NCBI GenBank assembly: GCA_000720845.1
Contig: JODU01000005.1
Coordinates: 310,001 to 374,000 of the forward strand
DNA: 64,000 bases
Reading direction: 5' to 3'
Source: Kitasatospora aureofaciens
Lineage (GTDB): Bacteria; Actinomycetota; Actinomycetes; Streptomycetales; Streptomycetaceae
The notes beneath the pieces are model-generated. The model searched no databases, was not told the origin of the DNA, and worked only from the letters and a program-made list of their open reading frames with translations. The position numbers and the translations under genes are program-made. Below, one piece after another: positions 25,585 to 35,517 of the stretch. Each line of letters begins with the position of its first letter. Position 1 is the stretch's first letter.

Positions 25585-26538
25585 TCAGAACCCCAGCCGC
25601 CGCAGCTGCTTGGGGTCGCGCTGCCAGTCCTTGGCGACCTTCACGTGCAGGTCGAGGAAGACCGGAGTGCCGAGCAGCGCCTCGATCTGCTTGCGGGACT
25701 TGATGCCGACGTCCTTCAGGCGCTTGCCCTTGGGGCCGATGATGATGCCCTTCTGGCTGGGCCGCTCGATGTAGACGTTGGCGTGGATGTCCAGGAGCGG
25801 CTTGTCAGCGGGGCGGTCCTCGCGCGGAAGCATCTCCTCGACCACCACCGCGATGGAGTGCGGCAGCTCGTCGCGTACGCCCTCCAGCGCGGCCTCCCGG
25901 ATCAGCTCGGCGACCATGACCTGCTCCGGCTCGTCGGTCAGGTCGCCCTCGGGATAGAGCGCCGGGCCCTCGGGCAGCAGCGGGGTCAGAAGGTCGGCCA
26001 GCAGGTCCACCTGCTGGTTCCCCGTGGCGGACACCGGGACGATCTCCGCCCAGGTGATCCCCAGCTCCTTGCCCAGCTGGTCGATCGCGATCAGCTGCTC
26101 GGCCAGCGTCTTGGAGTCCACCAGGTCGGTCTTGGTGACGATCGCGACCTTCGGGGTCTTCCTGATCCCGGCCAGCTCCTTGGCGATGAAGCGGTCCCCG
26201 GGGCCCAGCTTCTCGTTCGCCGGCAGGCAGAAACCGATCACGTCCACCTCGGCCCACGTGGTGCGCACCACGTCGTTCAGCCGCTCGCCCAGCAGCGTGC
26301 GCGGCTTGTGCAGCCCCGGGGTGTCCACCAGGATCAGCTGGGCGTCCGCACGGTGCACGATGCCCCGCACCGTGTGCCGGGTGGTCTGCGGGCGGTTGGA
26401 GGTGATCGCCACCTTCTGCCCGACCAGAGCGTTCGTGAGGGTGGACTTGCCCGCGTTGGGGCGGCCCACGAAGCAGGCGAAGCCGGCCCGGTGAACAGCC
26501 TCGGCCGGTTCTTCGGATGACTGGGTACGAACGCTCAT
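25585..26538 (-). CDS. era: GTPase Era
   Basis: 317 residues from ATG 26538; ATG 26547 is also possible. The G1 loop GRPNAGKST (25-33), the switch region TTRHTVRG, G3 DTPGLH, G4 TKTD and a C-terminal KH domain (GIIIGPKGKRLKDVG) are all present. Era binds 16S rRNA near the 3' end and acts in 30S subunit assembly. Streptomyces usually keep it near phoH, ybeY and the CNNM gene, which lie further along the same strand here. Confidence 0.97.
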   Translation of the reverse strand: MSVRTQSSEEPAEAVHRAGFACFVGRPNAGKSTLTNALVGQKVAITSNRPQTTRHTVRGIVHRADAQLILVDTPGLHKPRTLLGERLNDVVRTTWAEVDVIGFCLPANEKLGPGDRFIAKELAGIRKTPKVAIVTKTDLVDSKTLAEQLIAIDQLGKELGITWAEIVPVSATGNQQVDLLADLLTPLLPEGPALYPEGDLTDEPEQVMVAELIREAALEGVRDELPHSIAVVVEEMLPREDRPADKPLLDIHANVYIERPSQKGIIIGPKGKRLKDVGIKSRKQIEALLGTPVFLDLHVKVAKDWQRDPKQLRRLGF

Positions 26539-26603
26539 GGCGCCCATTGTCCCTGATCCCCGGAGCCCCGCCGTACCACGGTCGCCCGCCGGGCCCGCGA
26601 GCG

Positions 26604-26957
26604 TCAGCCCGCGCTCACCGTGGCACGGACGGTGCCGTCGGGCGCGGCCACCAGGACCGGCGTCCCGGGCCCGCCCAGGTCCCGCACCGCCGCCCGGTCC
26701 TCCTCCGACGCCGACCCCGCCTCGGTCACCACGGTCGCCGCCTCCAGCGACTTCGCGCCGGACGCCACCGCCATCGCCACCGCCGTGCGCAGCGCGCTGA
26801 GCCGCAGGGAGTCCAGGGCGACCGTGCCGGCGACATAGGTGCGGCCGGTCTCGTCGCGTACGGCCGCGCCCTCGGGCACGCCGTTGCGGGCGCGGGCCGA
26901 GCGGGCCAGGGTGACGATCTTGCGGTCCTCGGGGTCGAGGTCGGGAGTCTCGGTCAT
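26604..26957 (-). CDS. Cytidine deaminase-like protein lacking zinc ligands
   Basis: 117 residues. It reads like the cytidine deaminase fold (AVRDETGRTYVAGTVALDSLRLSALRTAVAMAVASGA, then VVTEAGSASEEDRAAVRDL). It has no cysteine and no histidine at all, so the HAE and PCxxC zinc site of true deaminases is absent. It is therefore probably not an active deaminase. Such proteins sit beside era in Streptomyces. It lies 65 bases before the era start, on the same strand. Confidence 0.75.
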   Translation of the reverse strand: MTETPDLDPEDRKIVTLARSARARNGVPEGAAVRDETGRTYVAGTVALDSLRLSALRTAVAMAVASGAKSLEAATVVTEAGSASEEDRAAVRDLGGPGTPVLVAAPDGTVRATVSAG

Positions 26958-26995
26958 GGGGTGAGCATACGGAGCCCCGCCGGGCACCCGCCCGC

Positions 26996-27889
26996 TCACC
27001 CCGCCACCGGGTACATCGCCCCGCGCCGGCCCTCCGGCGAGGCCAGCCACTCCAGCTTCGCCGCGGTGTTCGCCTCGTCCAGCGGCGTGTGCAGCACGAT
27101 CGTCAGATCCGGCCGCGCCGGCACCTGGAGCGCCGTCGACTCCAGGCTCAGCAGGCCGACCAGTGGATGGTCCAGCTCCTTGCGGATCTGCCCCGCGTCC
27201 TCGATGTCCCGCTCCTCCCACAGCGCGGCGAACTCGGCACTGGCCTCCTTGAGGTCCGCCAGCACCTGCTGGAAACCCTCGTCGTCCGGATTGGCCGCGC
27301 AGGTCGCGCGGAACTGGGCGACGACCGTGCGCGCGTTGCGCTCCCAGTTGCGGGCGCGGGAGCGGTACAGCGGGTCGGTGAAGTAGTCGATGATGCAGTT
27401 CCACGTGGTCTCGGGCCGCATGCCCAGCACCATCGCCGCCGCGTCGTTGTACATCACGCAGTTGTAGTACCGGTCCATGATGTGCGCCGGATACGGCATC
27501 CACGTGTCGATCAGCCGCCGCAGCCCCTCGCACATGTCCCGCTTCGCCGGCTCCACCTCGGCGGCGGGCGGGTTCAGCCCCGCCAGCACGTACAGGTGGC
27601 GGCGCTCGGCGTTGCTGAGCCGCAGCACGCGGCCGACCGCGTCCAGGACCTGCGGGGAGACGGAGATGTCGCGGCCCTGCTCCAGCCACTGGTACCAGGA
27701 CGCGCCCACCCCCGCGAGCACGGCCACCTCCTCGCGGCGCAGCCCCGGCGTCCGGCGCCGTGCCCCGCCGTCCGGCAGACCGACCTCGGCCGGGGACACC
27801 CGCGCCCGGCGGCTCATCAGGAACTCCCGCAGCTCACTGCGGCGCCGGTCCCGCCCGGCGGTCCCGGCCCTCACGATCACGTCCGGCAC
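26996..27889 (-). CDS. Helix-turn-helix regulator with MmyB-like ligand-binding domain
   Basis: 297 residues from GTG 27889, with a GGGGGGAG site 7 bases upstream. An N-terminal XRE-type helix-turn-helix has RRTPGLRREEVAVLAGVGASWYQWLEQGRDISVS. The C-terminal half matches the MmyB-like domain (PYPAHIMDRYYNCVMYNDAA, then ESTALQVPARPDLTIVLHTP). It is divergent from an MFS exporter gene and probably controls it through the intergenic palindrome. A second regulator of the same type lies at 62845-63741. Confidence 0.9.
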   Translation of the reverse strand: MPDVIVRAGTAGRDRRRSELREFLMSRRARVSPAEVGLPDGGARRRTPGLRREEVAVLAGVGASWYQWLEQGRDISVSPQVLDAVGRVLRLSNAERRHLYVLAGLNPPAAEVEPAKRDMCEGLRRLIDTWMPYPAHIMDRYYNCVMYNDAAAMVLGMRPETTWNCIIDYFTDPLYRSRARNWERNARTVVAQFRATCAANPDDEGFQQVLADLKEASAEFAALWEERDIEDAGQIRKELDHPLVGLLSLESTALQVPARPDLTIVLHTPLDEANTAAKLEWLASPEGRRGAMYPVAG

Positions 27890-27923
27890 GTGCGTACTCC
27901 CCCCGTAGCCAACCTGCCTGTGC

Positions 27924-27942
27924 CTGGTGGTGCCACCACCAG
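27924..27942. promoter_or_regulatory. Perfect palindrome between divergent regulator and MFS genes
   Basis: CTGGTGGTGCCACCACCAG: 9-bp arms around one central base. It lies 35 bases from the regulator start and 45 from the transporter start, a fitting place for an operator acting on both. Confidence 0.6.
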
Positions 27943-27986
27943 AACAATCCACGTCTCCCCACAACTATTCCGGGGGCCCGAGGCTC

Positions 27987-29447
27987 ATGTCCATGGCGAT
28001 CGACACCACCCCGACTTCCACCCCGGCCCCCGTGGCGGAGCCGTCCGCTCCCCGGCTCTCGCCCCGCGACCGGCTCGTCCTGTTCGTGCTGTGCGCGGCC
28101 CAGTTCATGGTCGCGCTCGACTTCTCCGTCCTGAACGTCGCGCTGCCCGTGCTCGGCGCGGATCTCGGCATGAGCACCTCCGCCCTCCAGTGGGCGGTCA
28201 CCGCGTTCGCGCTGCCGTCCGGCGGGTTCCTGCTGCTCTTCGGCCGCATGGGCGACCTCTACGGCCGCCGCCGGCTCTTCCTCGCCGGGCTGGCGCTCTT
28301 CGGCGCCGCCTCCGTGCTGGCCACCGTCGCCTGGGACCCGGCCTCCTTCCTCGCCGGACGGGCCCTCCAGGGCCTCGGCGCGGCGGCCATCGTCCCGACC
28401 GGCATGTCCCTGCTGACGACGACCTTCCCGGAGGGCCCCGCCCGCGACCGGGCCCTCGGCATCTCCGGCACGCTGCTCTCGCTCGGCTTCACCGTCGGCA
28501 TGGTGGCCGGCGGCGTCCTGACCGACCTGCTGAGCTGGCGCTCCACGATGGGCCTGCTCGCCCTGTTCGCCCTGATCGTGCTGCCCCTGGCCCCGCGCCT
28601 GCTGCCCGAATCGCGGACCCCGCAGCGGCCCCGCCTGGACGTCCCAGGCGCGGTCACCGTCACCGGCGGCCTGCTCTTTCTGATCTACGCCCTGACCACG
28701 GCCGCCGAGCACGGCTTCGGCCGCAGCGACGTCCTGGTCGCCCTCGTCACGGGCCTGCTGTTCCTGGCCGCCTTCGTGGCCGTGGAGTCCCGCACCCCGG
28801 CGCCGCTGGTCTCGCTGCCGATGCTGCGCCGCCGCACGGTGGCCTGGGGCAACCTGGGCGGACTGGTCACCTTCTCGATGATGTCGACGGTCGTCTTCGT
28901 CCTCACCCTGTACCTCCAGGAGATCCTGCACCTGAGCGCCTTCGAGACCGGCCTGGTCTTCGGCGTGCAGGGGGTGCTCTCGGTGGTGGCCGGTTCCTGC
29001 GCCCCCCGCGTCATCGGCCGGTTCGGCGCCCGCCGCACCCTGGTCGGCGCGCTCGCCGGGCAGGGCCTGCTGGGGCTGCCGCTGCTGGCGACGGGGGAGG
29101 GGCGCTGGTCGGTGGTGCTCGCCACGGCCGCCGTGTCGCTCGCCAGCATGTGCCACCTGGGCGCGATCATCTCCTACGGCCTGACCGTCACCTCCGGCGT
29201 CCCCGACGAGGAGCAGGGCCTGGCGACCGGCCTGGTCACCTCGACCCAGCAGGTCGGCATCACCGTCGGCATCCCGCTCCTCGGCGTGCTGGCCACCACC
29301 GCCACGGACCTGCGCTCCGGCGTCCACACGGTGCTGGTCCTGGACGCGGCGATCGTGCTGGCGGCCGCCGTACTGATCGCGGTGGGGCTGAGGGTGGCCC
29401 GGGCGGGCTCAGGGACGGTCGAGGCGGAGCCGGTCGGCGCGCGGTAG
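27987..29447 (+). CDS. MFS transporter, DHA2 (14-helix drug exporter) type
   Basis: 486 residues, with hydrophobic segments consistent with 14 helices. VALDFSVLNVALPVLGADLGMSTSALQWAVTAFALPSGGFLLLFGRMGDLYGRRRLFLAG contains the DHA2 motifs D1 and A, and ALQGLGAAAIVPTGMSLL is motif B/C-like. Export of drugs or other small molecules is likely, with unknown substrate. It is paired head-to-head with the MmyB-type regulator and converges on the YjbR gene with a 39-base overlap. Confidence 0.9.
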   Translation: MSMAIDTTPTSTPAPVAEPSAPRLSPRDRLVLFVLCAAQFMVALDFSVLNVALPVLGADLGMSTSALQWAVTAFALPSGGFLLLFGRMGDLYGRRRLFLAGLALFGAASVLATVAWDPASFLAGRALQGLGAAAIVPTGMSLLTTTFPEGPARDRALGISGTLLSLGFTVGMVAGGVLTDLLSWRSTMGLLALFALIVLPLAPRLLPESRTPQRPRLDVPGAVTVTGGLLFLIYALTTAAEHGFGRSDVLVALVTGLLFLAAFVAVESRTPAPLVSLPMLRRRTVAWGNLGGLVTFSMMSTVVFVLTLYLQEILHLSAFETGLVFGVQGVLSVVAGSCAPRVIGRFGARRTLVGALAGQGLLGLPLLATGEGRWSVVLATAAVSLASMCHLGAIISYGLTVTSGVPDEEQGLATGLVTSTQQVGITVGIPLLGVLATTATDLRSGVHTVLVLDAAIVLAAAVLIAVGLRVARAGSGTVEAEPVGAR

Positions 29448-29780
29448 CCCGGCGACGACCAGGTCGTACGAGTCCTCGACGAGCTCCCGGACGACCCGGT
29501 CCGGGAGCTCGCCGCCGGGTCCGCCGGCCACCGTCACCGTGTTCCAGTGCCGTTTGTTCATGTGCCAGCCCGGGACGACCAGGCCCGGGTGCTCGCGCCG
29601 CAGCCGGATCGCGTCGTCCGGGTCGCACTTGAGGTTGACGGTGAGCGGGCGCCCGTCCAGCGAGGTCAGCGCGAACATCTTCCCCAGCACCTTGAAGACG
29701 GAGGTCTCCGGGTTGAAGGGGAAGTCCTCCACCGCGGCGTTGAAGGACAGACACAGGTCGCGCAGCTCTGCGGGGGTCAT
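29409..29780 (-). CDS. MmcQ/YjbR family DNA-binding-like protein
   Basis: 123 residues. MTPAELRDLCLSFNAAVEDFPFNPETSVFKVLGKMFAL, then VNLKCDPDDAIRLRREHPGLVVPGWHMNKRHWNTV, match the MmcQ/YjbR (CyaY-like fold) family. Its function is unknown. ATGA overlap with the CNNM gene upstream on this strand suggests an operon. Confidence 0.88.
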   Translation of the reverse strand: MTPAELRDLCLSFNAAVEDFPFNPETSVFKVLGKMFALTSLDGRPLTVNLKCDPDDAIRLRREHPGLVVPGWHMNKRHWNTVTVAGGPGGELPDRVVRELVEDSYDLVVAGLPRADRLRLDRP

Positions 29781-31081
29781 TCCGGGACCGCCTCCTCGGC
29801 CGGCTTCGCCGCGGCGACCGGCTCCACCAGCACCGTCACGATCTTGTTCCGGCGGCCCGCGGCGGCCTCCGCCGTCAGCCGCAGCTCCCGGCCGTCGGGC
29901 AGCTCGACGATCGAGGAGGCACCGGCGATCGGGACGCGGCCCAGCGCCTTGGCGAGCAGACCGCCCACCGTCTCCACGTCCTCGTCGTCGAACTCCTCCA
30001 GGCCGTACAGCTCGCCCAGGTCGCCGATGTCCAGGCGCGCGGTGACCCGGAAACGGTCGCCGCCCAGCTCCTCGACCGGCGGCAGCTCCCGGTCGTACTC
30101 GTCGGTGATCTCGCCGACGATCTCCTCCAGGATGTCCTCGATGGTGACGATGCCGGCCGTGCCGCCGTACTCGTCGATGACGACGGCGACGTGGTTGCGT
30201 TCCTTCTGCATCTCGCGCAGCAGGTCACCGGCGTTCTTGGTGTCCGGCACGAAGGACGCGGGGCGCATCGCGGTGGAGACGAGGTCGCTCTCCGCGTCCC
30301 GGCTGATGTGCGTCCTGCGCACCAGGTCCTTCAGGTACACGATGCCGACGATGTCGTCCTCGCTGTCGCCGGTCACCGGTATCCGGGAGAAACCGGAGCG
30401 CAGCGCGAGGGTGAGGGCCTGCCGGATGGTCTTGTAGCGCTCGATGACGACGAGGTCGGTGCGCGGCACCATGACCTCCCGCACCAGCGTGTCGCCCAGC
30501 TCGAACACCGAGTGCACCATGCGGCGCTCCTCGGCCTCGATCAGGGACTCCTTCTCGGCGTAGTCCACCAGCGCCCGCAGCTCCGCCTCCGAGGCGAACG
30601 GGCCCCGGCGGAAGCCCTTGCCGGGGGTGAGCGCGTTGCCGATGAGGATGAGCAGCGACGGGATCGGGCCCATGATCCGGGCCAGCGGCAGCAGCACGTA
30701 CGCCGCCGCGGTCGCCGTGTTCAGCGGGTGCTGGCGCCCGATGGTGCGCGGGGACACCCCGACGGCGACGTAGGAGAGCAGCACCATCACCGCGATGGCG
30801 ACGACCAGCGCCTCGCCGGTGCCGTCGAACTGTCGCAGGCAGGCGTACGTGACCAGCGCGGCGGCCGCCATCTCGCAGGCGACGCGGACCAGCAGCGCCA
30901 CGTTGAGGTAGCGCGTCGGGTCGGCGGCGACCTGGGCGAGCTTCTCGCCGCCCCGGCGCCCGGACCGGACCGCCTCCTCTGCACGGAAGCTGGAGACCCT
31001 CGCGAGGCCCGCCTCCGCGCACGCGGCCAGCCAGGCGACCACCACCAGGGCGACGGCGCCGGCGACGAGCGGGAGGCTCAT
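29777..31081 (-). CDS. CNNM/CorC (HlyC) family membrane protein with CBS domains
   Basis: 434 residues. The N-terminal CNNM/DUF21 domain has three or four membrane segments (residues about 1-130). A CBS pair follows (residues about 190-310, with VPRTDLVVIE and SRIPVTGDSEDDIVGIVYLKDL). The CorC/HlyC domain ends the protein (about 325-410). Members take part in magnesium or cobalt transport; the hemolysin label is historical. Start and stop both overlap neighbours by ATGA, so translation is coupled from ybeY through to the YjbR gene. Confidence 0.92.
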   Translation of the reverse strand: MSLPLVAGAVALVVVAWLAACAEAGLARVSSFRAEEAVRSGRRGGEKLAQVAADPTRYLNVALLVRVACEMAAAALVTYACLRQFDGTGEALVVAIAVMVLLSYVAVGVSPRTIGRQHPLNTATAAAYVLLPLARIMGPIPSLLILIGNALTPGKGFRRGPFASEAELRALVDYAEKESLIEAEERRMVHSVFELGDTLVREVMVPRTDLVVIERYKTIRQALTLALRSGFSRIPVTGDSEDDIVGIVYLKDLVRRTHISRDAESDLVSTAMRPASFVPDTKNAGDLLREMQKERNHVAVVIDEYGGTAGIVTIEDILEEIVGEITDEYDRELPPVEELGGDRFRVTARLDIGDLGELYGLEEFDDEDVETVGGLLAKALGRVPIAGASSIVELPDGRELRLTAEAAAGRRNKIVTVLVEPVAAAKPAEEAVPE

Positions 31082-31575
31082 GAGACCGTCGGGGCCGGGG
31101 ACGGGCCGGTCAGGCCCCTCTCCGCACGCCAGCCGTCCACGATCGCGGCCTGCAGACCGAACATCTCGGCCTTCTCGTCCGGCTCCTCGTGGTCGTACCC
31201 GAGCAGGTGCAGCACCCCGTGGACGGTCAGGAGCTGGAGTTCCTCGTCCATGGAGTGCTGCGTCGGCGCCTCGGTGCCCTGCTTGGCGGCGACCTCCGGG
31301 CAGAGCACGATGTCGCCGAGCAGCCCCTGCGGCGGCTCGTCCTCGTCCTTGGACGGCGGGCGCAGCTCGTCCATCGGGAAGGACATCACGTCGGTGGGAC
31401 CCGGCAGGTCCATCCACTGGATGTGCAGCTGCTCCATGGCGCCGGCGTCCACGACGATCACCGAGAGCTCGGAGAGCGGGTGGATGCGCATCCGCGCGAG
31501 CGCGTAGCGGGCGATGTCGAGGATCGCCTGCTCGTCGACCTCGGTTCCGGACTCGTTGTTGACGTCGATCGACAT
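31078..31575 (-). CDS. ybeY: rRNA maturation RNase YbeY
   Basis: 165 residues. The zinc-binding motif HGVLHLLGYDH has His119, His123 and His129. TDVMSFPMDE and LGDIVLC precede it, as in YbeY. It acts in 16S rRNA 3'-end maturation and ribosome quality control. It sits 12 bases after phoH on the same strand, the usual arrangement. Confidence 0.96.
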   Translation of the reverse strand: MSIDVNNESGTEVDEQAILDIARYALARMRIHPLSELSVIVVDAGAMEQLHIQWMDLPGPTDVMSFPMDELRPPSKDEDEPPQGLLGDIVLCPEVAAKQGTEAPTQHSMDEELQLLTVHGVLHLLGYDHEEPDEKAEMFGLQAAIVDGWRAERGLTGPSPAPTVS

Positions 31576-31587
31576 GGTCGTGCTGGT

Positions 31588-32667
<1,080 letters not shown>

Positions 32668-32772
32668 GGGCCGGCGCTCTAGGCCTGCTCGTCCTCCTCT
32701 GCGGCGTGCGCCGCGTGACGGGTGTGTCTGCTGACTCCAGCGTACGACTCCCCGCCGACAGCACCGAGGGGT

Positions 32773-34101
32773 TTATCCGACCGGTACCCGCCGCTGCCCG
32801 GAGATCAGATCCCGGAACCAGCCGTACGACGCCTTGGGCGTGCGCGCCAGCGTCGTGAAGTCCACGTGGACCAGTCCGAAGCGGCGGGCGTACCCCTCGG
32901 CCCACTCGAAATTGTCCAGGAGCGACCACACGAAGTAACCGCGCACGTCCACGCCCGCCTCGATGGCCCGGTGCAGGGCGCGCACGTGCCCGTCGAGGTA
33001 GGTGATCCGGTCCCGGTCGTCGAGACCCTCGTAGGAGCAGCCGTTCTCCGTGATCACGACCGGCGGGAGCCGGTCGCCGTAGCGGTCGCGGAAGCCGGTG
33101 AGCAGCTCCGTCAGCCCCTCCGGGACCACGGGCCAGCCGAAGTCCGTCAGCGGCCTGCCCTCGATCCCGCGCACCGAGAAGGGCAGTTCCGCCGGGAGCG
33201 TCACCCCGCCGAACTCGATCTCCGCGCCCTGCGGGGCACCCACCCGGGTCGGCGCGTAGTAGTTCATCCCGTACCAGTCCAGCGGCTCGGCGATGATCTC
33301 CAGGTCGGCGGCGACGGCTTCCGGCGAGCCGGGCATCAGCTCCCCGACGCCCTCCGGGTACCGCCCGGTGAGGACCGGGTCGGCGAACAGGCGGTTCAGC
33401 AGGAGGTCGTAGAAGTCCGCCGCCTCCCGGTCGGCCGGGTCGTCGGAGGCGGACCAGGCCGGCCCGTGCGAGTTGGCGATCCCGACGTCCGTGGCGCCGG
33501 ACGCGCGCAGGGCCCGTACGGCCAGGCCGTGGGCGAGCAGCTGGTGGTGGGCGGCCGGCAGGGCGTCGAACAGCAGCTTGCGGCCGGGCGCGTGGACGCC
33601 CAGGGCGTGGCCGAGCAGGGTGTGCTCGGCGGGCTCGTTCAGGGTGATCCACTTGCCGACCCGGTCGCCGAGGCGCCCCGCGACGAGGGACACGTACTCG
33701 GCGAACCGGGCGGCCGTGTCCCGCTCCAGCCAGTCCAGGCCCGCCGGCAGGTCCCAGTGGAAGAGCGTCGGGACCGGGCGCACGCCCGCCGCGCACAGCT
33801 CGTCCACCAGGCGGTCGTAGAAGTCCAGGCCGCCGGGGGAGTCCACCCGGGGCCAGGAGACCGAGAAGCGGTACGCGTCCACGCCGAGGCCCGCGAGCAG
33901 GGCGACGTCCTCGCGGTAGCGGTGGTAGTGGTCGCAGGCCACCGCCGCCGTCGAGCCGTCCTTCACCCGGCCGGGCTCCGCCGTGAAGGCGTCCCACACG
34001 GACGGTCCCCGCAGCTCGGCCGCGCCCTCGATCTGGTGCGCGGACGTGGACACGCCCCACAGGAAGCCGTCCGGGAACCGCGGCATCGCGTCAGTGGCCA
34101 T
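32773..34101 (-). CDS. GH1 family beta-glucosidase-type glycosidase
   Basis: 442 residues, the usual GH1 length. FPDGFLWGVSTSAHQIEG opens the barrel. The acid/base Glu156 lies in TLNEPAEH and the nucleophile Glu352 in VITENG, and VWSLLDNFEWAEGY follows near the end. It hydrolyses beta-linked glucosides or related sugars. There is no signal peptide, so it is cytoplasmic. No dedicated sugar transporter is adjacent. The start is set at ATG 34101; no clear ribosome site is seen. Confidence 0.93.
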   Translation of the reverse strand: MATDAMPRFPDGFLWGVSTSAHQIEGAAELRGPSVWDAFTAEPGRVKDGSTAAVACDHYHRYREDVALLAGLGVDAYRFSVSWPRVDSPGGLDFYDRLVDELCAAGVRPVPTLFHWDLPAGLDWLERDTAARFAEYVSLVAGRLGDRVGKWITLNEPAEHTLLGHALGVHAPGRKLLFDALPAAHHQLLAHGLAVRALRASGATDVGIANSHGPAWSASDDPADREAADFYDLLLNRLFADPVLTGRYPEGVGELMPGSPEAVAADLEIIAEPLDWYGMNYYAPTRVGAPQGAEIEFGGVTLPAELPFSVRGIEGRPLTDFGWPVVPEGLTELLTGFRDRYGDRLPPVVITENGCSYEGLDDRDRITYLDGHVRALHRAIEAGVDVRGYFVWSLLDNFEWAEGYARRFGLVHVDFTTLARTPKASYGWFRDLISGQRRVPVG

Positions 34102-34158
34102 GCGCGGATCATCCGTACCCCGGGTAAGGGAAGTCAACGCCCGCGCGCACGTGCGGTG

Positions 34159-34425
34159 TTACGCCCCCTCCTTCAGCACCCGGGAGATCAGCGCGCGCTG
34201 CTCGTCCGTCAGCCGCGGATCGGCCGCGTACACCGTCCTCCCGTCCACGGTGAGCTGGTAGCTGAACCCGTCCGGCACCCCGACCGGCGGGGTGCTCCGG
34301 CCGCCGGCGACCGCCCGCTCGGCCAGGGCGTGCCACTCGTCCGCGTCGGGGCGTCCCGCGGTCTCGACCTCCGCGTGGCGTTCGATGCCCGCGAAGCCTC
34401 CTGTGCGCCTCACCTGAATCCGCAT
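34159..34425 (-). CDS. Emfourin-like inhibitor of protealysin
   Basis: 88 residues, small and soluble (MRIQVRRTGGFAGIERHAEVE, then SYQLTVDGRTVYAADPRLTDEQRALI). It matches emfourin-type inhibitors, which are encoded next to protealysin-like M4 proteases and block them inside the cell. It starts 21 bases after the M4 protease stop on the same strand, so the two are cotranscribed. The assignment is from sequence style plus context. Confidence 0.8.
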   Translation of the reverse strand: MRIQVRRTGGFAGIERHAEVETAGRPDADEWHALAERAVAGGRSTPPVGVPDGFSYQLTVDGRTVYAADPRLTDEQRALISRVLKEGA

Positions 34426-34446
34426 GGACCCGTGTCTAGTACGGAA

Positions 34447-35517
34447 CTACAGCGTCCGCACCCCCACCTGCTCCCAGGCCTTGCGCACCGCCTCCAGCTC
34501 GTCCGCGTCGCCGTAGCGCTCCCGGGCGGCCTTCAGCGTCAGCGTCGCGAAGTCCGTGAACAAGGCGTCCTCGGCCAGCTCGCCGCCGGTCAGCACGTCG
34601 TACCAGATCTGCCCGGCCCGCTCCCAGGCATGTCCGCCGAGCGCGGTGGCGAGCAGGTAGAAGGCGTGGTTGGGAATGCCGGAGTTGATGTGCACGCCGC
34701 CGTTGTCGCGGCCGGTGCGCACGAAGCCGTCCATCGTCGCGGGCTGCGGGTCCTTGCCGAGCACGTCGTCGTCGTAGGCCGTGCCGGGTGCCTTCATGGA
34801 GCGCAGCGCCTCGCCCGTCACGCGCGGGGCGAGCAGCCCGGCGCCGATCAGCCAGTCGGCCTCGGCGGCGGTCTGGCCCTGCGCGTACTGCTTGACGAGG
34901 GAGCCGAAGACGTCGGACACCGACTCGTTGAGGGCGCCGGGCTGGCCGTAGTAGGTCAGGTTGGCGGTGTACTGGGTGACGCCGTGGGTCAGCTCGTGGC
35001 CGATCACGTCGAGGGCGACGGTGAAGTCGAGGAAGATCTCCCCGTCCCCGTCGCCGAAGACCATCTGCTCGCCGTTCCAGAACGCGTTGTTGTACTCGCG
35101 GTCGTAGTGCACGGTCGCGGTCAGGGGCAGGCCGGCGCCGTCGACGGAGCTGCGCCGGTACGCCTTGAGGAAGTGCTCGAAGGTGGCGCCCAGGCCCGCG
35201 TAGGCGCGGTTCACGGTGGCGTCCTGGCCGGGCTCCTCGCCCTCGCCGCGCACCTTGCGGCCGGGCAGGTCGGTGCCGTGCCGGGCGTCGTAGACCGTGC
35301 GGTGCGGCTGCTCGGCGTCGGCGCCGGCGGGCGGGGCCACGGCGGCGGCGCCGATGACCGTGGTCAGGCCGCGGCGGGTGCGTTCGGCGGCGTCGCGCTG
35401 GAGGGTGCGGCGGGCGGGCCCGGCCACCACCGGGTCCTCGTTCCGGGCGAGCCGGTCGAGGACGTGGGGCGGCACGATGGTGCAGAAGACGGGCTGGAAG
35501 CCCCCGTATGTCGTCAT
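34447..35517 (-). CDS. M4 family metalloprotease of protealysin type
   Basis: 356 residues. Zinc ligands are His174 and His178 in HELTH and Glu198 in NESVSD; the catalytic base is Glu175. GGVHINSGIPNHAFY supplies the proton-donor His. There is no signal peptide. A short N-terminal segment with FCTIVPPHVLDRLA matches the brief protealysin-type propeptide, unlike the long FTP propeptide of thermolysin. Protealysins are kept inactive by emfourin encoded alongside, as here. Confidence 0.92.
   Translation of the reverse strand: MTTYGGFQPVFCTIVPPHVLDRLARNEDPVVAGPARRTLQRDAAERTRRGLTTVIGAAAVAPPAGADAEQPHRTVYDARHGTDLPGRKVRGEGEEPGQDATVNRAYAGLGATFEHFLKAYRRSSVDGAGLPLTATVHYDREYNNAFWNGEQMVFGDGDGEIFLDFTVALDVIGHELTHGVTQYTANLTYYGQPGALNESVSDVFGSLVKQYAQGQTAAEADWLIGAGLLAPRVTGEALRSMKAPGTAYDDDVLGKDPQPATMDGFVRTGRDNGGVHINSGIPNHAFYLLATALGGHAWERAGQIWYDVLTGGELAEDALFTDFATLTLKAARERYGDADELEAVRKAWEQVGVRTL

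Noticed and set aside
32701..32714. GCGGCGTGCGCCGC hairpin between the GH1 gene and phoH
   Set aside because: The loop is only two bases and the stem is 6 bp, too weak to call a terminator with confidence.
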